Assembly (NCBI GenBank): GCA_037127315.1
Contig: JBBBDQ010001271.1
Location: 2,150,001 to 2,214,000, forward strand
DNA length: 64,000 nt
Direction of reading: 5' to 3'
DNA from: Ascarosepion bandense
Taxonomy: Eukaryota > Mollusca > Cephalopoda > Sepiida > Sepiidae
A program made the translations under genes and the position numbers. Within the stretch, counting starts at the first letter, position 1. Every line of letters starts with the position of its first letter. This document shows, piece after piece, positions 1 to 8,598 of the stretch. The notes beneath the pieces were generated by a model. The model saw nothing but the letters and a program-made list of their open reading frames with translations, did no database searches and was not told the origin of the DNA.

Positions 1-171
1 ATATATATATATATATATAAAACATGTATATACATGCATACATATATATACATACAAACATACATGCATTCATACATAGATATACATACATGTATAGATA
101 TACAAGCGCTTATTCATAGATATATACATGCATACATAGATATGCTCTCATGCATGCATATACATGCAATT

Positions 172-225
<54 letters not shown>

Positions 226-237
226 TTGTGAGCATAT
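1..237. repeat. Microsatellite cluster: (TA)n, degenerate ATAC repeats, (TA)n(TG)n
   Basis: The first 18 bases are a TA run. From about 20 to 170 the sequence is an imperfect tetranucleotide repeat built on ATAC/CATA, and from about 174 to 222 a pure TA run passes into a TG run. Short ORFs rich in Tyr, Ile and His here are by-products of the repeat. Confidence 0.9.
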
Positions 238-240
238 ATA

Positions 241-671
241 TATATGAGGACTCTGCATCATGCCACACTAGCAAGAGTACCCAGGAATGGTTGTCAGACA
301 ATTTCTGCAACAATATCATCCCTTACATCTGTCATATAACTGCCCAGATTGTAAATTTCTTGATGTGTGGGGTGCAGTTGAGAGAGACACCAACAAAACA
401 CTTTGTAATACAGAAAAATTAACAGAAAGCAAGGATTATGGCAGCATTCATCAACTTAAACAAGGATATCATACAGAAGAGTTGCAGGAGATTCTGAAGC
501 AATATGGTGGCTGTGGTTGAAGCCAATACCAGTTTTACTGAATAAATTCACCTTTTTTTATTTCAAGATATGTTTGTGTAATTTTTGTAAATATATCTTT
601 TAAAATGAGATGTCAGCATTATTTTGATTTTTGCATAATTTAGATGGCAATCTATCCATTGTACCTGATAT
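241..671 (+). pseudogene. mariner (DD34D) transposase C-terminal fragment plus 3' end
   Basis: The translation near 244-300 reads DSASCHTSKSTQEWLSDNF, and after a frame change near 300-340 it reads CPDCKFLDVWGAVERD. These are the regions around the second and third catalytic aspartates of mariner transposases. Residues fitting the C-terminal end follow up to about 516. The 3' flank (TAATTTAGATGGCAATCTAT at 640-659) resembles the terminal inverted repeat seen in the second copy at 36815-37325. The 5' half of the element is absent. It is a dead fragment, unrelated to the Tc1-type element at 8599. Confidence 0.75.
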
Positions 672-683
672 ATATATTTATAT

Positions 684-825
684 ATGACAGACCCATAAAG
701 ACAGAGAGGATAATCTAAAAAATTTTAGCCAATTAAGATAAATTATGAATGACATAAAAATAGAGAGAGCTTGATGGATATTATCCCGGGCATTGTAAAA
801 TATTGAGAGGAAACTCAACCTATAT
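684..825 (+). repeat. Dispersed repeat, second copy inverted at 47855-47990
   Basis: Blocks such as GAGAGGATAATC, AATTATGAAT, TGATGGATATTATCC and ATATTGAGAGGAAACTCAA recur in the same order, reverse-complemented, at 47855-47990. Both copies lie beside a Penelope-type terminal repeat. There is no coding potential. It could be an outer segment of the PLE or an unrelated repeat. Confidence 0.6.
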
Positions 826-1034
826 TAACATGGTCATCAATCAAGATTTATTCCCATAGCGTAAATTTGCTTATATTGTCTCATTCAGACCATTGATGAA
901 TAAATTTATTCTCTCAGAATGTTTTTAAAAAATATTCTGAGTGAATTAAGTAAAGGTAATTAAATTTTCACTGTTGAAATAAATATTGATTTATAACCAT
1001 TTAAATATGTATTGAGTTTTCCTCTCAATATATA

Positions 1035-1237
1035 TATTGCAATTTTGTTATTACAATGGTTTCTAAAAGCATAATATCACTACACAATGAATTCATCTTA
1101 TATTTTCAAAGACAAATCGTTTTCACCATTTATTTTAATATATTACCTGAAGAGGAATAGTTTTGTTCTGAAACATGAAAATTTTGTGTAGTGATATCAT
1201 GCTTTTATAAACTATTGTAATAACAAAATTACAATAT
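1035..1237. mobile_element. PLE-derived foldback element (terminal arms only)
   Basis: The left arm (from 1036) and the reverse complement of the right arm (ending 1236) agree over about 50 bp, both reading ATTG(C/T)AATTTTGTTATTAC and then running on to a TATCACTACAC block. The same arms occur at 51983-52231 and, more diverged, at the ends of the PLE at 44693-47812. About 100 bp between the arms carries no ORF but holds a hammerhead ribozyme motif in the right half. Flanks are TA-rich. I read it as a non-autonomous or rearranged Penelope-like terminus. That PLE terminal repeats carry hammerhead motifs is known from the literature. Confidence 0.75.
1140..1197 (+). ncRNA. Type I hammerhead ribozyme motif (PLE-associated)
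   Basis: All core elements are present in order. Stem I 5' strand is ATATTAC (1140-1146) and the core CTGAAGA is at 1147-1153. Stem II is GGAA/TTCT (1154-1157 and 1166-1169, one G-U pair) with an 8-nt loop. GAA is at 1170-1172. Stem III is ACAT/GTGT (1173-1176 and 1186-1189). The cleavage-site base is A1190, and the stem I 3' strand GTGATAT (1191-1197) pairs over 7 bp with one wobble. Predicted cleavage is 3' of A1190. Self-cleavage is inferred from the fold only. Confidence 0.8.
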
Positions 1238-1326
1238 TGAGCTCTACTCTGTATTGAGCACTCTTTATAAAAGTAAATGTTTGAACACTGATCACTGCAT
1301 GATAACATCTGATTGAATTTCTGATA

Positions 1327-2322
1327 TTTTTTTTTTTTTTTTTTTTTTTTTTAATCATATCACCCCGAGCAAGGCAGTAACGCCACTGATGCGCAGGGGG
1401 CTACGTAAGGGTAAAAAGAATGGAAAAGAGAAAGCCGAAAACCGCATCCTAAACAGGAAACAAGGGATGAGCCTCTTCACCTGTTCAATAGATGTGGGTG
1501 GAGTGTGAACCGGGCGATAGTTTAGTCTATCTACTCCAATTGAAAAAAAAAATAAAATAATAAAGGAAAAGAGTGAAAAGATTGGAAAAGAGAAAACCGG
1601 AAACCGCATCCTAAACAGGAAACAAGGGATGAGCCTCTTCACCTGTTCAATAGATGTGGGTGGAGTGTGAACCGGGCGATAGTTTAGTCTATCTACTCCA
1701 ATTGAAAAAAAAAATAAAATAATAAAGGAAAAGAGTGAAAAGATTGGAAAAGAGAAAACCGGAAACCGCATCCTAAACAGGAAACAAGGGATGAGCCTCT
1801 TCACCTGTTCAATAGATGTGGGTGGAGTGTGAACCGGGCGATAGTTTAGTCTATCTACTCCAATTGAAAAAAAAAATAAAATAATAAAGGAAAAGAGTGA
1901 AAAGATTGGAAAAGAGAAAACCGGAAACCGCATCCTAAACAGTAAACAAGGGATGAGCCTCTTCACCTGTTCAATAGATGTGGGTGGAGTGTGAACCGGG
2001 CGATAGTTTAGTCTATCTACTCCAATTGAAAAAAAAAAAAAATAATAAAGGAAAAGAGTGAAAAGATTGGAAAAGAGAAAACCGGAAACCGCATCCTAAA
2101 CAGGAAACAAGGGATGAGCCTCTTCACCTGTTCAATAGATGTGGGTGGAGTGTGAACCGGGCGATAGTTTAATCTATCTACTCCAATTAGTTTAATCTAT
2201 CTACTCGGGAACCCCTTCCTAAACTAGAAACAAGGCGATCAACTCTACTCCTGTCCAAAAGAAGGGGGTGGAGTGTGAGACCTGGCGATAGAAGGTACTA
2301 TCTACTCCAATTAAAAAAAATA
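1327..2322 (-). repeat. 162-bp tandem array from a SINE-like unit with a LINE-type 3' tail
   Basis: On the minus strand the array ends in a segment shared with local LINE 3' ends (ACGCCACTGATG, GAGCAAGGCAGTAACG read on plus) followed by poly-A (poly-T at 1327-1352). The block ACCGCATCCTAAAC recurs at 1441, 1603, 1765, 1927 and 2088, giving a period of 162, 162, 162 and 161 bp, and a diverged sixth unit lies at about 2205-2320. Because 162 is a multiple of three, a minus-strand frame stays open for 203 codons with a 54-residue repeat. I regard that ORF as a by-product. A single-unit version at 5150-5357 shows the ancestral form. Confidence 0.85.
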
Positions 2323-2371
2323 AATATGTGACTGAAGTTAATGAAGTTTTAACTTAGTATAAGTCAAACCT

Positions 2372-2862
2372 TAAATTTCATAATTAAGAACAATTTACAC
2401 AAAAATTAGGCAGAAAAGATAAGAACCGAAAAAGAATAAAATAAAATAAAAAATACAAGTAAAAATAAGTAAATAAATAATTCAAAAAATAATAAAAAAT
2501 AAGATCACACTGGCTAAACTCACCAAGTTGCAGGCTTGCTGACAGAAAAAAGTTAAGAAAATTTCAAAAATTATCTTCATTCTGTTTCTTCTATACAGTT
2601 CTGGAGAGATTAAGTTACCTTAAGCAAGCAGTAACAGACAGTAGTGTGATGGAGGGGGGAATCACCTCCAAGCCATGTGTCCAGTTAGCAAGGGAATGAC
2701 AGAGAACAATAAAAAAAAAAAACAAAAAAAAAACATGGCCGGTCTTAGAATTCCTACATATAACCAAAACCCTAATATACCAAACCTAAATTTCATAATT
2801 AAGAACAATTTACACAAAAATTAGGCAGAAAAGATAAGAACCGAAAAAGAATAAAATAAAAT
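2372..2862. repeat. Pair of identical 76-bp direct repeats (2372-2447 and 2787-2862)
   Basis: The two 76-bp copies are identical as read, with CAAACC also shared just upstream of both. They flank 339 bp that includes A-rich runs and a more complex patch (about 2500-2700, with GGAGGGGGGAATCACC). The length is far too great for a transposon target-site duplication, so a local segmental duplication or two copies of a small repeat is more likely. Confidence 0.8.
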
Positions 2863-2923
2863 TATCTTTCTTTTTATTATTATGTTTCTATCATTATACA
2901 CTCCAGACTTTACCAGGTGCTTC

Positions 2924-3148
2924 TCAATTTGTGTGACCTTCATGGAATTTCAAACTGAACCACTTATTTAGTCTAGACTGTTCTTGTTCCTTTGACCATT
3001 GTGAATTCAATTTCTTGATCAGACTTTGTGTCCTTGGACTTGGTGGAAACAGGTCAACTTGTTCAACAAGCACCTGATCAAGTTTTGCAGGCACAATGGT
3101 TGAAAATATTGTGATAGCAACAACAAAGTTGAGGACAATAATCTGCAT
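2924..3148 (-). CDS. Hypothetical small secreted peptide, 74 aa
   Basis: I do not recognise the product. From the ATG at 3148-3146 (context ACC-ATG-C, favourable for eukaryotic initiation) the frame encodes 74 residues. Residues 1-21 (MQIIVLNFVVAITIFSTIVPA) form a convincing signal peptide with a small-residue cleavage site near Ala21. The remaining 53 residues are charged and hydrophilic, contain a Lys-Lys pair (LIKKLN) that could be a prohormone cleavage site, have no cysteine, and end FHEGHTN. A minus-strand AATAAA (plus 2873-2878) lies about 45 nt past the stop, and TTTCACAG at about 3201-3208 (minus) could be a splice acceptor upstream. No transposon family explains it. A chance ORF remains possible. 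Confidence 0.35.
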   Translation of the reverse strand: MQIIVLNFVVAITIFSTIVPAKLDQVLVEQVDLFPPSPRTQSLIKKLNSQWSKEQEQSRLNKWFSLKFHEGHTN

Positions 3149-3639
3149 GGTAACTGTCAATTTCACACCTTCAGTGATGTTCAGTCCATGATTGCTTATG
3201 CTGTGAAACTAAAAGTCAGCATGTAGTGTTTGATATCTGCAATATTCATGAATGCAGTATTCAGAATAATGAACACTCTTCTCCCATAATTATAGCAAAT
3301 TTTAATATATACTTACATTTCTTTTATGGATAAATCTGAATCATTAAGTTTGCAGCTTGAGACTAGCTAAATTTAGATCTGAAAATTTCCCTGTATAACG
3401 TTTGGTCTATGTGATTAATATTCACTACCAAATTAATTGCAATGACAAGAAAGGAGATTATGTTGAAAAATAAATATTTTTATATAATATAAATGGCTTT
3501 TTACTAATTAGGTTTGGAATTTATTCACTTATCTATGTATGTTTGAGTGTAATCTTTATCCTTATCTTATTATGACACAAAAACAAAACAGTGAAAATAG
3601 AATTTTTTAAAAATTTCACCTTTGTCTATGATTAATTTG

Positions 3640-4015
3640 ATTTTTTATGGCTTATCAATCTTTTGCCAGTAATTGAAAGCCTGAGAATATTTTTAAGAAT
3701 TGTAAGTATTGTAAGAACTTTTTGAAGATAATAACAATTTACTGATACAATCTCTGCTAATTAATCCATTTCTGGGGGGAAAAGAGGTAGATTCATACTT
3801 TTTCCAAGTGAATACAATGAACCTGATTGGAATTGGAACTCAGCTCTTCAATTTACAATTCCAAGCCATTATCCATTACATCACCTGCACATCCAAGCAT
3901 ACAGCATTTGGTATTTCCACATGGTCATCAATCTAGATACTGACCTGGCTAAACATTACTTAACTTTGGTGACTACATAAGTGCTGGTGTTTCAAAATGA
4001 TATGGCCATAAGCCT
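3640..4015 (-). mobile_element. Repeat family B: tRNA-like SINE remnant
   Basis: It matches the copies at 43424-43712 and 59409-59794. Shared landmarks on the plus strand are TATGGCTTATCAA at the left, AGTGAATACAATGAACCT and GGAACTCAGCTCT in the middle, CCATTACATCACCTGCACATCC, and ATATGGCCATAAGCC at the right. Read on the minus strand, GATGTAATGG and GAGTTCCAATTCC sit where RNA polymerase III A and B boxes would fall. The copy is old. Confidence 0.65.
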
Positions 4016-5149
4016 CATCTGTCTCTAAGATAAAATTGCATTTCTGGTAAGCGCACAAGTATCATTTCATTTTTCAACAAATTTACAAATAAATTCCCAA
4101 AACAAATAACTCCATTTCTATATCAATTTTAATAATCATTTTTATGTCAAATATTTCTTAGGTTCTTTTAATTATATAAATTTATAATTAACAAAATTAA
4201 ATAAGCTTCTAATATTTCTATATATGATTGAAAAGTTTTTTGTTAATAGGTTCCAGTTTCACAAAAAATCATGTTGATAACTAAAAATGGAGCCACTAAA
4301 TTTAGGGACATGAATTCACTTGAAAATTATCTTCTGTGTAATTCTTAGATCATAAAAATTAATATTTCTCAATAATAAAATAATTTCTATAATGTTATAT
4401 CCTTCAAGGTTGTAGGTGATTTGACTCTCCCTCAGTTCTCGTATCATGACTTTTGGGGAAAGAGTTGAGTACTTTCCTATTGTCTCTGTTTGACTAATTG
4501 CTATCCAAGGCTAAAAAGTCCAAGTTACCCTAATTAAACCATAGATGGTGGGGGAGGTAATGGACTCATACAATGTCATTACTGCAAAAGTGGACACACA
4601 GACTAGACCAGAATTTGAGCTCAAATTCTCTGACAGCATTTTCCATGCTATTAAATTACTCACACATGGTAAAATAAGTTATTTATAATATTTTTCTATT
4701 AGAATTCAATTACATAACTGCAAGAGGACATTTTTTCCAGCAAAAAACTGTGTAACATCATGCAGCTGTAAGCTTAAATGGCAATACAAGAATGGTAGCT
4801 TCTGAAAAAGTTGGATGCTTGAAGATTCAGGCAACAGAGAAAAACCACCAAAATGAACAGATAGCCATGACTTTTGTTAGGCAGCAGAAAAATAACTATC
4901 AACAATAAAAAATGATATGTCAAAAGCATGCTTTGAAAACATCATAAACCCCACCTAATAGAGAGTTCATGATATATGTCTGCAAAACAAGGCACATGTT
5001 TTCAAAGGAGATAAGCATCCATTTCATCACAAGAATTGTTTTTTTACAGTCATGTTCACCCTGTACAAAGCCCAGTAGCCACTCAAGGTAGAGGGTTACA
5101 GGCACAGTTTATACAGAAGTGTTGAGAATATAATGGTTAACACTAGACA
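4016..5149. other. AT-rich stretch with one old SINE-like remnant
   Basis: About 4440-4650 has the spacing of a decayed minus-strand tRNA-derived SINE (GCTATCCAAGGCT, AACCATAGATGG, TTTGAGCTCAAATTC, TTCCATGCTATTAAATTAC). The rest shows no gene or repeat I can support. Confidence 0.4.
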
Positions 5150-5357
5150 TTTTTTCTTTTTTTTTTTAATCATATCATCCCGAGCAAGGCAGTAACGCCA
5201 CTGATGTGCAGGGGGTTACATAAGAGTGAAAAGATTGGAAAAGAGAAAATCAGAAACCACATCCTAAACAGAGAACAAGGGATGAGCCTCTTCACCTGTT
5301 CAATAGATGTGGGTGGAGTGTGAACCGGGCGATAGTTTAGTCTATCTACTCCAATTT
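5150..5357 (-). mobile_element. Single-unit SINE-like element with LINE-type 3' tail
   Basis: On the minus strand, about 120 bp identical in type to the 162-bp array unit at 1327-2322 are followed by about 65-85 bp shared with the 3' end of the local LINE, then poly-A (poly-T at about 5150-5167). This is the arrangement expected of a SINE that borrows a LINE 3' end for reverse transcription. The head contains CGGTTCACACTCC, weakly like a B box. A tRNA origin is not certain. Confidence 0.7.
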
Positions 5358-5574
5358 GACTTGAATAGGTTAAGATTCTAGTGATGGGGAAGGCATGCTC
5401 TGTTTCACAAAATAGCAGTTTGTGAAAAGAAATTGTTTGAGTGGAACTTACATCTCATCAGTAGAATACAAAGAGAATGAGATTGGCTCGCTACCACATT
5501 TGTAGCATATTGGGTTAAAAATTAGAAATGCTAGCACTAAGGAATGTCATTCATCTGAGTACTTTCCATCTTCT

Positions 5575-5945
5575 TCTTCTATGTGCCCAGTCCCTTCAGG
5601 ATGTAGGTGATCATGGCTTTCCACGTTTCCCTATCCCTGGTGGCTCTTAGCACGCCTTCTCCTGTTACACCATGCAACCCTCGTTCTATCATCCACCTGA
5701 TTAGGCCCTTCAAATATGTTATCAACTGCTTTCCCCTGTCTCTTTTTCCCTCTATCTGGCTTGTTAGTATCAGGTTCTCCAAGCCCTCTTTTCTCATTAC
5801 ATGCCCCAGGAACTTTAGCTGTCTCTTCTTGATGCTCAGTATTAATTTCCTTTTTGCATCCATCATTTCCAAAACCTCATCACTGCTCACATGCTCGATC
5901 CATGATATTTGCAGCATCCTTCTGTAGAACCACATTTCAGTTGCT
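5575..5945 (-). pseudogene. RTE-type LINE, C-terminal fragment
   Basis: The minus-strand frame 5935-5579 is open for 118 codons and contains MWFYRRMLQISWIEHV, KRQLKFLGHVMRKEGLENL, IEGKRDRGKQ and ETWKAMITYILKGLGT. This conserved tail follows the reverse transcriptase in RTE-like LINE proteins (family name from memory). Six other fragments of the same tail lie in this window: 22390, 23485, 49155, 51218, 59190 and 63345. The 5' part, including the RT domain, is missing. Confidence 0.75.
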
Positions 5946-6047
5946 TCAAGTTTTTAAAGTGGCAATAAAGAAGTGAGAGGCTTGGTACGTTTTGTCTGAC
6001 GAAACAGCGATTTAATGTGATATCAAGTGTCAATCAATCTATTATCT

Positions 6048-6109
6048 TGAAGCTGTGATTCTGTACAGCTCAGGGAAATGCCCCTGAGCTGTATAGAATC
6101 ACAGCTTCA
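6048..6109. repeat. Near-perfect 62-nt hairpin
   Basis: The 28-bp arms 6048-6075 and 6082-6109 pair completely except for one G-T position, with a 6-nt loop. The arm begins TGAAGCTGTGATTCTGTACA. No family is recognised. It may be a small foldback or a structured RNA. Confidence 0.85.
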
Positions 6110-8598
6110 CCAAATTTAGTGTTGCTATCATAGTTTTTGGGGTAAACTTTCTAGTCACATGTTAAACCAAATTCAAATTTAGAGTCTTCCTTCTCTTAGA
6201 TTGGTTGCCAAGCAAAACTAGAGCACACAGTCTATCCTGTTACTGAACCTGTAGCTGGTAGAGAAAAGATGGAGTAATATCTTTTTGCAGGGTATTTGCA
6301 TGAAAGTAAATGCAATAGCTTTTGCTTGAATTTAAATGCAGCATGCTAATTACGTTTTCCATGCCAATATTCCATGCTACACTACAAGCACATATATTAT
6401 ACATTCAAAGAAATGTTTTAATTAACAACTTGCAGAAAAAAAATTCTCTTGGGAAAAACTGGTGTTCTAAATCTATTAACTGTGTTCAGATTTTTTCCAA
6501 AACGATTTTCTTTTTGATTTTAAAGTTTTTAAATTAATATTCTTGCACAAATTTAATTTTCTCTTTATATTGAGATAACTTTTATCAGTTTTAAACAAAT
6601 GAAGATTGTAAAGTGAAAATCTTAATATAAATTGTAATGTGGAAAATACACATTTTAAAACAAAAAACATGTTTTATTTTTAAGTTAATTTTTCAAAATA
6701 TTCACATGCTCAATCTGTTAATTAAAAATTGTCAAGATAAATGACCTATAAAATCAATTTCCATTATTATTTGTCTGTTTATTTATCGAGACAAAAACAT
6801 TGGCCTATATTCTTCAAGAAAAATAGTGTAAAAAAATAAAATTAGGAGACCAAACGAAAGGGAAATTTAAAAAAGTAAAAATAAATTTAATTCACCAGTT
6901 AGGTTATTTTATGGATTTTTTAATATACTTATATAAATATTAAAATATTATTTTTTTCCAAAATATTTAGCACAAGTTATAACTTTTATTATATAAATCA
7001 ATATTTTCATAAGAAAACTGTCATTAGCTAAAATATTTTATGAAAAATATACCATGTGAATTCCAGCTTAACACAGTAGTTTCCAACCTCTTTTCCTCTA
7101 AATCATATTTTTGGAATTAAAATTAGCTTGCACCTCACTAAATTTTAGGTGATAAAAACTAAATTTAAGAATAAAAAAATACCAAAAAAGCGGTTAAATG
7201 GAGTAATCACAGATTTGAAGTTAGAACATTATCAATGATAACTCTCTCCTCCAATTTGTAGGCCCTATTTACTAAATTCTTAATATTTGATATAATGCAA
7301 TAATCACAGTAAAATCAGTCAATAATTATTTATAATTATTTATACTGGCACTCATGCATGCATTTTACAAGTAACCAATAATAATATTTTAAATTTGAAA
7401 ATCATATTTATTTTTGGTATATAAATTTTTTAAAACTGTTTCTAAATCTTTGATTGTCTTTTAATCCTTCTTCTTCATCTACTATCCTCTTCTGCCATAT
7501 CTATGAGGTATATCACACTCTTTGTGAACCACTATCTTAAGATATTTGTTTTTATTAGTAGAAGTATCGAAAATAACTCATTTTATGGTGTGGTATTTTA
7601 TTATGCAAATTAAGAACTGTTAATCATATTGTAAATAAATATATATAATAGTCTGGTTATAGATATTTATTTTTCCAACTTTTGACACATGAAGATATAA
7701 TGTCAAAAGAGTAACAAAATATTCTAAACTTATTGATTGATTGATGGGAACTCAGCAAGGTAATTGCAAAAATGTTGAAAGAAAATCATAGAACAATCAG
7801 AAAAGAAACTTAAATTGCTTTTTCATAGGTACGGATTACAATCAAGAAAATTTATGCTAAAAAATATATTTGAAAAAGAAAATTTCACATTTTGCAAAGG
7901 TGACTATTGTCGACCTTGCCAAAAAAAAAAGAAAAATCATTTCAAAGGCATCAAATTAATGGAATGCTCTCCAACCTCTTCAGATATTACTCCAACAAAA
8001 AGCTTGTGATCCATAATGAAAAGAGATGTGTATGAGAATGAAAAACAATATAAGAAAAAAAAATCTCTGGGAATCTCTGGGAAGCAATAACAACTGCTGA
8101 AAGAAATATTAAATCTGAAAGACTAGAAAATATTAAATCTGAAAGACTAGAAAAGTGAACAAAAATCTGGTGAAGGTCATGAAGATCATTTTAACAAGAA
8201 ATAAAAAAAACATTATTCACATATATAAGATATTGTGCTAATCAAAAGATGTTTATTTGGCTTACATGTTTGGGATGTATTTATATATAAAATATATACT
8301 GCATTTTACATAATAACCAATGCAACTGCCAAACAATTTATTATCAAATAAAAACAGTTATTATGAGATTAAATTTACACAATAGGTTGCTCATCTAAAT
8401 ATTTTCAGTAAATTTTATCAACATTAATGGTTAATACCAATTTTATCGTGAAAAGACCAGGAAAAATATGATGATGCAAATAGATAAGAAATTCAAGTGT
8501 TTTTCTGCCACTTGACGTTTAAGAATAATTGTTAAAGACCTTGAATGAATAATAGGAGTAAAATAATTTTATCATTACAAAAGTCAATAAATATTATA
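6110..8598. other. AT-rich, no gene recognised
   Basis: About 6180-6360 resembles a decayed minus-strand SINE (GGTTGCCAAGCAAAACTAGAG, CTGTAGCTGGTAGAG, GTATTTGCATGAAAGTAAATGC). A 24-bp unit (ATATTAAATCTGAAAGACTA...) is duplicated in tandem at about 8106-8153. Otherwise only A/T-rich unique sequence with short chance ORFs. Confidence 0.5.

Noticed and set aside
1355..1966. A 203-codon minus-strand ORF with a 54-residue Phe-rich repeat
   Set aside because: It runs exactly through the 162-bp tandem array and exists only because 162 is divisible by three. The composition follows the repeat, and the single-unit copy at 5150 has no such frame.
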